This document shows, one piece after another, positions 37,256-45,998 of a DNA stretch of 64,000 bases. Numbering within the stretch: the first letter of the stretch is position 1; each line of letters opens with the position of its first letter. Origin of the DNA: Kushneria indalinina DSM 14324 (GTDB taxonomy: Bacteria; Pseudomonadota; Gammaproteobacteria; Pseudomonadales; Halomonadaceae). A program made the translations under genes and the position numbers. The stretch spans positions 1 to 64,000 of the forward strand of contig NZ_QRDJ01000009.1 in NCBI RefSeq assembly GCF_003385845.1, in the 5' to 3' direction. The notes below the pieces were generated by a model. It did no database searches, was not told where the DNA came from, and saw only the letters and a list, made by a program, of their open reading frames with translations.

Positions 37256-37399
37256 CTACGAGTGCTGCGGCCGGGGCTCATCCTCGGCGACAGGAGCGCT
37301 TTCCATGAAATGACCACTATTGGCCGAAACGCCCATGGCGGAGAAAACGGCAAGGACGGCCAGTGCTGTCACTACAAGATAAACAATCAGAATTCCCAT
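37256..37399 (-). CDS. 47-residue membrane protein
   Basis: This short gene has a near-ideal GGGAGTAAC site before its ATG at 37399. The product begins MGILIVYLVVTALAVLAVFS, one strongly hydrophobic helix at about residues 2-24, followed by a short polar, acidic tail (ESAPVAEDEPRPQHS). This is the usual look of a small single-pass inner-membrane protein, N-out or N-in undetermined. It converges on the esterase gene. I do not recognise a family. The strong ribosome binding site and clean topology are the reasons for calling it. Confidence 0.6.
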   Translation of the reverse strand: MGILIVYLVVTALAVLAVFSAMGVSANSGHFMESAPVAEDEPRPQHS

Positions 37400-38043
37400 G
37401 ACGTTACTCCCTGATCGCGATAATCACGATATTCAATGAGGGTCAGGCCACTTTTATCAACTGTTATTATTCAAGGGCCAGACAACGAAGCCATTATTTT
37501 TATACACTAAAGGCCACAAGGATATATAACTGAAATCAGCAACTCGATATTTATCGGATACAACAAATATCGTCCGATATTCAGTTCGCGTCATCTAATC
37601 GACACATTCATCATGCCTGACATCTGCAGGTAACGAGATTACCCAAAGGTCTATTTGGAGTAACGAAATGTAAGCACGCCAAAATGCCCGCGCGCTCAGT
37701 CCTGGCCCGCGTTAAAGGTACTTTTGGACAGTGTTCCGAAAGGCTGTCAGCCCATAAGAGGCCTCATCAGATGACCTGCTCCTGCATGAACAACGAACGT
37801 CAGACTTTTATTTTCACAGCCTCTAATACCCGGAAGCATTTTAACCACTTAAAAAAGTAATAATCCTCAACATATTTATCAATGCACAATATTGCATAGA
37901 TAATCCTGTCAAATAAAACGATGTTACTCCCCACATCAGAATAAAATGTCGCTGACGGACCGGCTCCCCTGTCGCCGTAAAGTCGTCTGATGCCTTGAAA
38001 AACCGTTATTAATCAATAAAAGATATCCATTCAGGAACAGGTC
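37400..38043. other. AT-rich 644-base leader region
   Basis: The region between the 47-residue gene and the glycosylphosphotransferase gene is clearly richer in A and T than its surroundings (TTATTTTTATACACTAAAGG, AATATTGCATAGATAATC). It contains repeated GATATT/CCGATA words (37547-37582) that form imperfect inverted repeats. I see no protein gene with a ribosome binding site. The length and composition suggest a regulated promoter, perhaps H-NS-like silenced, or a long untranslated leader for the exopolysaccharide gene. Confidence 0.5.
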
Positions 38044-39330
38044 ATGGAAATGACGACACGACCGGTGCGCAGCAATCACCGGCACTCGCTGTGGTATGAG
38101 CGCATTCTCTTGAGCTTTCGGTTTCATTATCTACTTGGCCTGGTGCTGACCTCCCTGCTGCCGGCCTTGTGGGGATGGGGCTGGTTCACTTCGACAATAG
38201 AGCATGACGGCGCCAATACTGCCCTGCTGGCCAGCGCCATCGCCTATATGGTGGCGTTTCGTACCGTGCATCAGCTCTCCCGCCATCCGGGCACCGACCC
38301 CTGCATGTATGTCCTTGCGGTGGTGACGGCCGTTTACCTGCTCATACTGATGGTACTGGAGCTGCTGGCCATTCCCTTCCATATGGGGCAGCTTTTGATG
38401 TCAGGTCTGCTCGCACTGCTGTGCGGCTGGGTGGGGTATCGGGTGGCGCGGCGCTACCGCCGTCGCAAGATGGCGCTGGTGCCGCTGGGCAATATCGGAG
38501 AGTGGTTCGGCCATCAGGACATCGATCAGCGCTGGTTGAGCGGCCCGGACCTTGAGAATCTGCGCGTCGATGGCGTGATCGTGGATCTCTCCTGCGACCT
38601 GAGCGACGAATGGCAGCGCTTTCTGGCCGACTGCACCATCATGCGTATTCCGGTCTACGATGCACGCCGCTTCGGCGAGGCCAGCACCGGCCGCATCGGG
38701 CTGGATCAGATCCACGGCAATCGCTACGGCTCCCTGATGCCCAGAACCGGCTATGAACTGCTCAAGCGCCTGGCCGATATCGCCGCGGTGCTTTTGATGC
38801 TGCCGGCGGCGCTGCCGCTGATGGGCGTGGCCGCGATCATGATCAAGCGCGACGACCCGGGCCCGATCCTGTTTCGCCAACGCCGTTCAGGCTTTCAGGG
38901 CGAGGAGTTCGACGTCTACAAGATGCGCAGCATGTACGTGAACCCTGACGATGTTCGTCCCACTCAGGAAGGCGAAGACCCGCGCATCACCAAGGTCGGC
39001 AAGTATTTGCGCAAGTACCGTATCGATGAGCTGCCGCAGCTTTTCAACGTACTCAAGGGCGAGATGAGCCTGATCGGCCCGCGCCCGGAGACCCCGGCAC
39101 TGACCGAGGCCTATGAGCGCGATATCCCATTCTTTCGCTATCGTCACGTGGTCCGACCCGGCATCTCGGGCTGGGCCCAGGTCGAGCAGGGCTACGCCTC
39201 GGAAGTCGAAGGCTCGCGCACCAAGCTCGAGTATGACTTCTACTACATTCGCAACTTCTCGTTCTGGATGGACCTGCTGGTCGTGATCCGCACCATTCGC
39301 ACCATCTTCACCGGGTCCGGGGCCCGATAG
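38044..39330 (+). CDS. Exopolysaccharide polyprenyl glycosylphosphotransferase
   Basis: This 428-residue membrane enzyme should start polysaccharide repeat units by moving a sugar phosphate onto undecaprenyl phosphate. The N-terminal half has four membrane helices (about 25-145) and a soluble region. The C-terminal bacterial sugar transferase domain (about 235-428) shows KRLADIAAVLLML, FRQRRSGFQGEEFDVYKMRSM, LRKYRIDELPQLFNVLKGEMSLIGPRPE and RPGISGWAQV. It is of the WbaP/CpsE class. No other capsule genes adjoin it, so it is an isolated initiating transferase. AGGAACAGG precedes the ATG. Confidence 0.93.
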   Translation: MEMTTRPVRSNHRHSLWYERILLSFRFHYLLGLVLTSLLPALWGWGWFTSTIEHDGANTALLASAIAYMVAFRTVHQLSRHPGTDPCMYVLAVVTAVYLLILMVLELLAIPFHMGQLLMSGLLALLCGWVGYRVARRYRRRKMALVPLGNIGEWFGHQDIDQRWLSGPDLENLRVDGVIVDLSCDLSDEWQRFLADCTIMRIPVYDARRFGEASTGRIGLDQIHGNRYGSLMPRTGYELLKRLADIAAVLLMLPAALPLMGVAAIMIKRDDPGPILFRQRRSGFQGEEFDVYKMRSMYVNPDDVRPTQEGEDPRITKVGKYLRKYRIDELPQLFNVLKGEMSLIGPRPETPALTEAYERDIPFFRYRHVVRPGISGWAQVEQGYASEVEGSRTKLEYDFYYIRNFSFWMDLLVVIRTIRTIFTGSGAR

Positions 39331-39357
39331 TCCCGGCTGCTCCATAAAAGGCCGCAT

Positions 39358-39386
39358 AAAAAAGGCCCGCCAATGGCGGGCCTTTT
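39358..39386. terminator. Bidirectional terminator
   Basis: AAAGGCCCGCC, loop AAT and GGCGGGCCTTTT form an 11-bp stem with A and T flanks, between the convergent glycosylphosphotransferase and tctA genes. It can serve both. Confidence 0.9.
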
Positions 39387-39421
39387 GCGTGAGCGACAAT
39401 CCACGTGAACGGCAATCGGGC

Positions 39422-40930
39422 TCAGGGGTTGGCCGGCACCGCGGCACGACGGCGACGCCAGCCGCGATACATCGGCAGCACCAGCATCAGTACCACCAGC
39501 GCCCAGCCGCCCCAGGTGATCGGGCTCGACCACAGAATCGAGAGCTCGCCGTTGGAGATCGACAGCGCCCGACGCAGGTTCTGCTCCATGATGCCGCCCA
39601 GGATAAAGCCCAGCAGCACGGCAGAGAGCGGAAAGTCGAACTTGCGCAGGATGTAGCCCACCACGCCGATCACGATCATCAGAAACAGATCGAAGGTGGT
39701 GGCATGCACGCCGTAGACACCGATGGCGGTGACGATCGCAATCCCCGGCACCAGCGCCCAGTAGGGCACGGCCAGAATCTTGGTGAACACGCGAATCAGT
39801 GGAATGTTCATCACCACCAGCATGACGTTGGCAATAAACAGCGAAGCGATCAGGCCCCACACCAGCTGCGGGTCGGTCTGAAACAGCATCGGCCCGGGCG
39901 TGATGTTGTAAAGGGTCAGCGCCCCGAGCATCACCGCCGTGGTGCCCGACCCCGGCACGCCCAGGGTCAACATCGGCACCATCGAGCCACAGGCCGCGGC
40001 GCTGTTGGCGGTTTCGGGTGCGGCCAGCCCGCGCAGGTCACCGTTGCCAAAGCGGTTGTCCTTCGTGGCCATGCGCTTTTCGCTCATGTAGGCCACGGCA
40101 CTGGCCATGGTCGCTCCGGCGCCCGGCAGGATCCCCATGAAAAAGCCCACCACGCCGCTGCGCAGCACCGTCCACTTGACCAGCATCGCCTCTTTCATGT
40201 TGAACATCATGCGACCGCTGGTCTTGAGCGCGCTCTGGCCGTAATAGGTGCGCTCGAGCAGCACCAGAATCTCGCTGATGCTGAAAAGCCCCAGCACCAG
40301 CACCACAAACTGAATGCCGTCGGCAAGACCGAGACTGCCGAAGGTGAAGCGATAAACGCCGCTGTTGGCATCGATCCCCACGCAGGCCAGCAGCAGCCCG
40401 ATCAGCGAGGCCACGGCGGTTTTCATCGGCTTGTTGCCGGCCATGCCCGCCAGACAGGTAATGGCAAACACCATCATCACGAAGTATTCGGCCGGGCCGA
40501 ACGCCACCGCCCACTTCGCCAGCAGCGGGGCAAAGATGGTCACGCCGATGGTCGCGATCAGCCCGCCGGTAAAGGAGCCGGCCGCCGAGATCGACAGCGC
40601 AATGCCGCCCTTGCCCTGTCGCGCCAGCGGGTGGCCGTCCAGCGCGGTCATGACCGCCGAGGCCTCACCGGGAATGTTCAAGAGAATCGACGAGATGCGT
40701 CCGCCGTACTCGCAGCCCAGATAAACCGCCGCCAGCAGGATCAGCGAGGTCTCCGGTGGCAGGCCCAGCGCAAAGGCGATCGGAATCAAAAGCGCCACGC
40801 CGTTGATCGGCCCCAGTCCCGGCAAAAGCCCCACCACGGTGCCGATCAGCGTGCCGCACAGGGCCGTGAATAGATTCAGCGGCGTGGTTGCCACGCCAAA
40901 CCCCTGGCCCAGATAACCCAGTGTTTCCAT
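39422..40930 (-). CDS. tctA: Tripartite tricarboxylate transporter, large permease TctA
   Basis: The 502-residue membrane protein has about twelve helices and the TctA motifs GTVVGLLPGLGPINGVALLIP, YLGCEYGGRISSILLNIPGEAS and MVPMLTLGVPGSGTTAVMLGAL. With TctB and the periplasmic TctC it imports citrate or another carboxylate using an ion gradient. It ends the tctCBA operon, 3 nt after tctB, and is followed by a bidirectional terminator. Confidence 0.96.
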   Translation of the reverse strand: METLGYLGQGFGVATTPLNLFTALCGTLIGTVVGLLPGLGPINGVALLIPIAFALGLPPETSLILLAAVYLGCEYGGRISSILLNIPGEASAVMTALDGHPLARQGKGGIALSISAAGSFTGGLIATIGVTIFAPLLAKWAVAFGPAEYFVMMVFAITCLAGMAGNKPMKTAVASLIGLLLACVGIDANSGVYRFTFGSLGLADGIQFVVLVLGLFSISEILVLLERTYYGQSALKTSGRMMFNMKEAMLVKWTVLRSGVVGFFMGILPGAGATMASAVAYMSEKRMATKDNRFGNGDLRGLAAPETANSAAACGSMVPMLTLGVPGSGTTAVMLGALTLYNITPGPMLFQTDPQLVWGLIASLFIANVMLVVMNIPLIRVFTKILAVPYWALVPGIAIVTAIGVYGVHATTFDLFLMIVIGVVGYILRKFDFPLSAVLLGFILGGIMEQNLRRALSISNGELSILWSSPITWGGWALVVLMLVLPMYRGWRRRRAAVPANP

Positions 40931-40933
40931 GGT

Positions 40934-41392
40934 TCAGACTCCCAGTCCTGACAGCACGCCCAGCGGCAGCGGCACGTCCAGCACTCGATCAAACAGCATG
41001 TAAAAGGCCACCGACATGACAGCGCCCGTGATGACACTGGTCACCCAGCCGCCGTTGTAGAGCCGGCACATGGCGATGGCGAAGAGAAAGGCCGAGACGA
41101 TAAAGCCGAGTTTTTCGAAGAAAAACGCAAACAGCGCCAGCGCCAGCACACACAGCACCAGCCGGCCCAGCACCTGGCCGGTCAGAGGGGTGTCGGCGTT
41201 TTCCTCGGCCATCTGTCCGGGGCGAATCATCAGATAGACCGTGCCGGCTGCCAGCAGGATCAGCAGCAGCAGCGGGAAGGCGCGCGGCCCGACCGGCTCG
41301 TAGGAAAAGGGCGCTTCATAGGTGGTCGCGGCGTAGGCCAGCACTGCGTAGACGACCAGCAGTGCCACCAGAAAGAGTCGTTGGTAGATCAT
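40934..41392 (-). CDS. tctB: Tripartite tricarboxylate transporter, small permease TctB
   Basis: This 152-residue protein with four membrane helices lies between tctC and tctA, with the usual size and position of TctB. GPRAFPLLLLILLAAGTVYL and GFIVSAFLFAIAMCRLYNG are typical stretches. It is the poorly conserved small membrane subunit that helps TctA. The gene order tctC-tctB-tctA on the minus strand is standard. Confidence 0.92.
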   Translation of the reverse strand: MIYQRLFLVALLVVYAVLAYAATTYEAPFSYEPVGPRAFPLLLLILLAAGTVYLMIRPGQMAEENADTPLTGQVLGRLVLCVLALALFAFFFEKLGFIVSAFLFAIAMCRLYNGGWVTSVITGAVMSVAFYMLFDRVLDVPLPLGVLSGLGV

Positions 41393-41458
41393 GGCAGGCT
41401 CCGGACGAACGGCCAGCAGCGCAGGGGCCCCAGGAGCGCCCCTGCGCCGGTATCGAAG

Positions 41459-42469
41459 TTACTGGATCAGACCGAACTGACCGGCCAGCTCGCGGTACTC
41501 ACCGACGCGTTTGGTGACGTAGTCGTTGAGCTCATCACCGGTCATGGAGAAGGGGTAGAGTTCACGGCTTTCGCGCAGCTGGGCGAAGTCCTCGGAGGCC
41601 AGCAGCTTGTCGAAGGCATCCTTCCACCAGTTGTAGGCCTCATCGCTGACTTCCGGTCCGACGTAGAAACCGCGGATGACCGGCCACTCCACGTCGTAAC
41701 CCTGCTCGATGGCGGTGGGAATCTCCCCGGTCACGTCACCCGGCAAACGTTCTTCGGAGAACACCGCCAGAATGCGCATGTCGCCGCTTTCAACGTGGGG
41801 CACGGAGTCGGCGATATCGGTACTGGCGACCTGGATATGCCCGCCCAGAAGAGAGGTCGCCAGCTCGCCGCCGCCTTCCATCGCGACATAGCGCATCTTC
41901 TGCGGATCAATGCCGGCCGCCTTCGCCAGCAGGGCGGTCTGCATCCAGTCCTGACCGCCCACCGAACCACCGGCGCCGATCACGACCTTGCTGGGGTCCT
42001 TGCGCAGAGCCTGCACCAAATCATCCAGATTTTTGTAGGGAGAATCCGCCCGCACGGCAACGGCGCCATAGCTGGTGCCCACGGCGGCCAGCCAGCGCAC
42101 CGCACTTTCGTCAAAGCGACCGAACTTGCCCTGAGAGAGGTTCAACAGCGAGCCGCTGGACCAGGCAACGATGGCGTTGGCATCCGACGGGCGCTGGGCG
42201 ACCACCGTGTTGTAGGCCACCGCGCCGACGCCACCGGGCATGTAGGTGACACGCATCGGCGAGGAGAGAATGTTTTCCTGCACCAGCGCGCTCTGGGCCA
42301 GCTTGCAGGTCAGGTCAAACCCGCCGCCGGGGGCCGCAGGCGCGATACACTCGGGCCGCCGGGGCTCTTCCGCGGCCATGGCCTGAACCGCTGCGCCCAG
42401 ACTCAGAGCGCCCATCAGCGCCACGGCTGCCATGCGACCCTTGCCGAAAGTACGTCGTGTCATTGTCAT
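41459..42469 (-). CDS. tctC: Tripartite tricarboxylate transporter, binding protein TctC
   Basis: The 336-residue binding protein has a signal peptide with a twin-arginine-like start (TRRTFGKG) followed by a hydrophobic stretch ending near AVQAMA (about residue 33). The mature part has the BUG fold: CIAPAAPGGGFDLTCKLAQ, VTYMPGGVGAVAYNTV, VVIGAGGSVGGQDWM and the C-terminal GEYRELAGQFG. Members bind citrate or other carboxylates such as tricarballylate. tctDE, its likely regulators, lie divergently upstream. Confidence 0.95.
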   Translation of the reverse strand: MTMTRRTFGKGRMAAVALMGALSLGAAVQAMAAEEPRRPECIAPAAPGGGFDLTCKLAQSALVQENILSSPMRVTYMPGGVGAVAYNTVVAQRPSDANAIVAWSSGSLLNLSQGKFGRFDESAVRWLAAVGTSYGAVAVRADSPYKNLDDLVQALRKDPSKVVIGAGGSVGGQDWMQTALLAKAAGIDPQKMRYVAMEGGGELATSLLGGHIQVASTDIADSVPHVESGDMRILAVFSEERLPGDVTGEIPTAIEQGYDVEWPVIRGFYVGPEVSDEAYNWWKDAFDKLLASEDFAQLRESRELYPFSMTGDELNDYVTKRVGEYRELAGQFGLIQ

Positions 42470-42516
42470 GTCGGATGTTCCTCACGTCGGCCCGGCGAGC
42501 TGCCCGGCGCTGTTAT

Positions 42517-42548
42517 TGTGTGGTCTGCAAGTGCTGTGTGGCCTGCAA
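42517..42548. repeat. Tandem direct repeats in the tctC-tctD promoter region
   Basis: TGTGTGGTCTGCAA (42517-42530) and TGTGTGGCCTGCAA (42535-42548) are 14-base repeats differing at one position, 18 bp apart, starting 48 bp upstream of the tctC start. They are a good candidate for a paired binding site of the OmpR-type regulator TctD encoded divergently. Confidence 0.6.
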
Positions 42549-42727
42549 AGTCCCGAACGCTGACGGCGTCGCAGCGCGTCATGGTTGCTGCGTTGGTCAC
42601 CGACTGTTCGCCGTGCATACTGTCCCGGCGGCCCTCACCCGGGGCCGACACGGCACCGATGGGTCCGGGCTTCGCCTGCTGGCACGATAGTCCGGCAGGC
42701 TTTCAGCAACCTTTCACGGGAGCGGCA

Positions 42728-43420
42728 ATGCGTACGCTATTGGTCGAAGACCACCCCTCGCTGGCAGACAGTATCCGGCGCTCGCTGGAAGAGGCCGGCT
42801 GGCGGGTGGACGTCATGCATGACGGGCTGTCGGCGCGCACGGCGCTGGAGACCGAAAGCTACGCCCTGCTGCTGCTGGATATCGGCCTGCCGGAGATGGA
42901 CGGCTTTGCCCTTTTAAGCTGGCTGCGAAAGCGCGACACGCGCCTGCCGGTGATGCTTCTGACCGCCCGCGGCAGCATCAACGACCGCGTGAAGGGGCTC
43001 AACCTGGGCGCGGACGACTACCTGATCAAGCCCTTCTCGCTGTCCGAACTTCAGGCACGCATCAACGCCCTGATCCGCCGCACCCGCCACGACGGCCAGC
43101 AGATCCATCGCTGCGGCGCACTGGCCTTTGATCTCGGCGCGCGCAGCTTCGCCCTGCAGGACCAGCCGCTGACCCTGCCCCCACGCGAGCTGGCGCTTTT
43201 AGAGGCCCTGATGGCGCGGATGGGCCGTACGGTCAGCAAGGAGCATCTGGCCGCTCAGATGTTCTCGATGGAAGAGGACAGCTCGTTCGAGGCCATCGAG
43301 GTCTATGTCTCACGGCTGCGGCGCAAGCTGGAGGGCAGCGACGTGCGCATCGTCACCTTTCGCGGTCTGGGCTATCAGCTTGAAGCCCAGACCCTTGATG
43401 CCCCGGGCCCTGTGGCGTGA
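42728..43420 (+). CDS. tctD: Response regulator TctD (OmpR family)
   Basis: This 230-residue regulator has a receiver domain (1-115) with phosphoacceptor Asp51 in LLLLDIGLPEMDG, acidic Glu7-Asp8, and Lys in YLIKPFS. The winged-helix DNA-binding domain (about 130-220) has the SRLRRKLEGSDVRIVTFRGLGY wing. It likely activates tctCBA in response to citrate or a related acid, as TctD does in Salmonella. The start ATG 42728 has GGGAGCGGC before it; a much longer reading (from 41381) is an antisense shadow of tctC. The stop overlaps tctE. Confidence 0.93.
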   Translation: MRTLLVEDHPSLADSIRRSLEEAGWRVDVMHDGLSARTALETESYALLLLDIGLPEMDGFALLSWLRKRDTRLPVMLLTARGSINDRVKGLNLGADDYLIKPFSLSELQARINALIRRTRHDGQQIHRCGALAFDLGARSFALQDQPLTLPPRELALLEALMARMGRTVSKEHLAAQMFSMEEDSSFEAIEVYVSRLRRKLEGSDVRIVTFRGLGYQLEAQTLDAPGPVA

Positions 43421-44877
43421 AGGCGAGCCTTTCGCCGCGCAGCCTGCGCGGGCGCCTGACCCGGCGCATCGGCGCGGCACTTCTGCTGCTGATCGGCATC
43501 GGCGTGGGTGGCGCCTGGCTGGATGCCTGGCGGGTGGCGAGCAGCGCCTACGACCGGCCGCTTTTGATCGCCGCCCGGGTGCTGGGCGAGTCGCTGACCG
43601 TCCGGGAGGGCCAGCTGCAGGCGAGGATCTCGCGCGCCGTGCTCGACCCGTTTTCGCTCGACAGCGGCGGCAGCGCCTTTTATCAGGTCATCACCCCGGA
43701 GCAGGGCTCGATCGCGGGCTTTGATGACCTGCCCGCCCCGCCGGCCTCGAGTGAGATGACCAGCCGCTATCCGTCGCTGGCGCGCTTTTATGACGCCACC
43801 TACGGCGGGCGCGATGTGCGCGTGGTCTCCTTGCTGGTGCCGGTCAGCCAGCCGGGCTATCAGGGCATGGTCGAGGTGCGGGTGGCCGAGCATCGCGACA
43901 TCCATGCCCAGCTGATGCGCGAGCTGCTGGCAGATTCGCTGATGCGCCTGACACTGTTTGCCATCGGCGCCTTTTTGCTTTTCATGCTGGCCATCGATGC
44001 GGCCCTGCGCCCGCTGCGGCGCATCACCGACATGGTGGCCAGCCGCTCGCCGGACAATCTCGAACCGCTGCCGACCGACAACGTCCAGCGCGAGGTGCGC
44101 GGGCTGATCGATGCCATCAACCACCTCACCGAGCGCCTGGACGACACCCTGCGCGCCCAGCGCACCTTTGTGGCCGATGCCGCCCACGAGCTTCGAACGC
44201 CCCTGTTTGCCCTGCGTGCCCGGCTGGAGCTGGGCACGCAGACGCAGGAGACCGACGCACTGCGCGAAACGCTTGAAAGCGCTCAGCGCGATCTGGAAGC
44301 GCTGACGCTTTTGGCCAATCGGCTGCTCTCGCTGGCGCGGGTGGAAAACGATATCCGCCGGCGCGAGTTCGCCCCGCTGGATCTGACCGACACGGCGCGG
44401 GATTTCTGCATGAGCATGGTGTCGCTGGCCTGGCAGCGCGGCCTGACCCTGGCGCTCGAGGCGCCGCAGCCGGTAAGCGTTCACGCCGACAGCGCCTTGA
44501 TCAACGAATTGCTGGCGATCCTGATCGGCAACGCCCAGGCCTATACCCCCGCCGGCGGCCACATCACGGTGCGCGTGCTGACCGGCGCCGTCATCGAGGT
44601 CGAGGACGATGGCCCCGGTATTCCCGAAGCCGAGCGCGAGCGGGTCTTCGAGCGCTTCTACCGGGCCCGCCGAGAGGCGCCGCCGACCGAGGAGGCCGAC
44701 CGCGCCATCAGCGGCACCGGCCTGGGTCTGGCGATCGCCCGCCAGATCTGTACGGCGCTGGGGGCGAGCATCTCTCTGCATGAAGCCCCGGACGGCGGCA
44801 CACTGGCCCGCGTGACGTTTGCCCCGACGCCGCCCGGCTCGCTCCTGGACCGAGGTCGTAGCACTAAAGCGCAATAG
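43417..44877 (+). CDS. tctE: Sensor histidine kinase TctE
   Basis: The 486-residue kinase has two membrane helices (about 20-40 and 165-190) flanking a periplasmic sensor domain (TctE N-terminal family). A HAMP region follows (about 190-240, DAALRPLRRITDMVASRSPDN), then the dimerisation histidine in FVADAAHELRTPLFAL and the ATP-binding domain with VEDDGPGIPEAERERVFERF and GTGLGLAIARQI. The GTG start overlaps the tctD stop (GTGA), so it is translationally coupled. It should sense a carboxylate. Confidence 0.93.
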   Translation: MKASLSPRSLRGRLTRRIGAALLLLIGIGVGGAWLDAWRVASSAYDRPLLIAARVLGESLTVREGQLQARISRAVLDPFSLDSGGSAFYQVITPEQGSIAGFDDLPAPPASSEMTSRYPSLARFYDATYGGRDVRVVSLLVPVSQPGYQGMVEVRVAEHRDIHAQLMRELLADSLMRLTLFAIGAFLLFMLAIDAALRPLRRITDMVASRSPDNLEPLPTDNVQREVRGLIDAINHLTERLDDTLRAQRTFVADAAHELRTPLFALRARLELGTQTQETDALRETLESAQRDLEALTLLANRLLSLARVENDIRRREFAPLDLTDTARDFCMSMVSLAWQRGLTLALEAPQPVSVHADSALINELLAILIGNAQAYTPAGGHITVRVLTGAVIEVEDDGPGIPEAERERVFERFYRARREAPPTEEADRAISGTGLGLAIARQICTALGASISLHEAPDGGTLARVTFAPTPPGSLLDRGRSTKAQ

Positions 44878-44914
44878 GCGTTGCCCATGATCCAGCGCTA
44901 GCCTGTCGGACGTA

Positions 44915-44930
44915 TTTGGATCGATCCAAA
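44915..44930. promoter_or_regulatory. Perfect 16-bp operator-like palindrome
   Basis: TTTGGATCGATCCAAA is a perfect palindrome with the central CG usual for LacI-family operators. It ends 24 bp before the start of a LacI-type gene that is coupled to TRAP transporter genes, in a position to overlap the promoter or start point. Autorepression by that LacI protein is the natural reading. Confidence 0.75.
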
Positions 44931-44954
44931 ACGCTCACTCGGCAGGACACTCCC

Positions 44955-45998
44955 ATGCCCCCGTCAGGCAAGCCCGTCACACTCAAGGATCTGGCCGCAC
45001 ACGCCGGCGTGTCGCGCTCGACCGTCTCGCTGGTGCTTCAGGAGAGCCCGCTGGTGGCCAAAAGCACCCGTGAACGAGTGATGGCCGCCGTCAGGACGCT
45101 GGGCTATGTCTATAACCGCGGCGCCGCCACCCTGCGCAGCGCCCGCACCCATACCATCGGCGTGGTGGTGCACGACATCGCCAACCCCTTTTTCGGCGCC
45201 ATGGTGGCCGGCATCGACGAGACCCTTCAAAACGCCGACTACGTCTCGTTTCTGGCCAGCACCGGTGACAGCCCCGAGCGCCAGCAGCGCCTGATCAATC
45301 GCCTGCGCGAGCAGCGCATTGATGCCCTGCTGCTCTGCCCGGCCGAGAACACCCCGGAGACCCTGCTCGACACCCTCGAGCGCTGGGGCCTGCCCTGCAT
45401 CGAAGTGATGCGCCACGTCGGCGCGTCTCCCCGCGGCCACTATGTCGGCGCCGACATTCGCGCCGGCATGATTCGCGCCGTGACCCATCTGGCCGGCCAG
45501 GGCCATCGCCACATCGCCCTGCTGACCGGCCCGGGGCACAGCTCCGCCGACCGCGACCGCATGGCAGGCTTCCAGGCCGCCATGGAGGACGCGGGGCTGG
45601 TCCCGGATATCCGCACGGGGCGCGGAGAGCTGACCCGCCGCGCCGGGCTCGAGCGCACCCTGGAGATCATGAGTGAGGCCACACCGCCCACCGCGCTGAT
45701 CTGTCACAACGATCTGATGGCACTGGGCGCCCTGCTGGCACTGGCCCGTCTGGGCCTGACGCCGGGCGTCGACTGCGCGGTCATCGGCATCGACGACAGC
45801 GATGAAGCGGCGCTCAGCGAACCGGCGCTGAGCAGCATTGCCACCCACCCCCACGCCATCGGTAGTGCCGCCGCCGAACTGGCGCTGGCGTGCCTTGATC
45901 ACCCCGGCGGCGAGCCGCAGCGCCTGGTGCTGGACACCTCGCTGCACCTGCGCGCCAGCGCCGACCACTGCCTTCACCGTTCACGGGAGCCGTCATGA
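44955..45998 (+). CDS. LacI-family transcriptional regulator of the TRAP operon
   Basis: The 347-residue regulator has the helix-turn-helix VTLKDLAAHAGVSRSTVSLVLQ, hinge region ERVMAAVRTLGYVYNRGAATLR and a sugar-binding effector domain (VVVHDIANPFFGAMVAGI; ALICHNDLMALGAL). ATG 44955 follows GGAC. Its stop overlaps the start of the DctP gene (ATGA). The operator-like palindrome lies 24 bp upstream. It likely represses itself and the transporter until the transported acid or a derivative binds. Confidence 0.93.
   Translation: MPPSGKPVTLKDLAAHAGVSRSTVSLVLQESPLVAKSTRERVMAAVRTLGYVYNRGAATLRSARTHTIGVVVHDIANPFFGAMVAGIDETLQNADYVSFLASTGDSPERQQRLINRLREQRIDALLLCPAENTPETLLDTLERWGLPCIEVMRHVGASPRGHYVGADIRAGMIRAVTHLAGQGHRHIALLTGPGHSSADRDRMAGFQAAMEDAGLVPDIRTGRGELTRRAGLERTLEIMSEATPPTALICHNDLMALGALLALARLGLTPGVDCAVIGIDDSDEAALSEPALSSIATHPHAIGSAAAELALACLDHPGGEPQRLVLDTSLHLRASADHCLHRSREPS

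Noticed and set aside
37132-37353. A 73-codon minus-strand frame overlapping the 47-residue gene
   Set aside because: It lacks a ribosome binding site and a sensible composition, and is out of frame with the better-supported small membrane protein.
39389-40873. A 494-codon plus-strand frame opposite tctA
   Set aside because: It is a His/Gln/Arg-rich shadow, and tctA on the minus strand has all family motifs.
41381-42727. A long N-terminal extension of the TctD reading frame
   Set aside because: The extension runs antisense through tctC. The receiver domain begins exactly at ATG 42728, which has a ribosome binding site.
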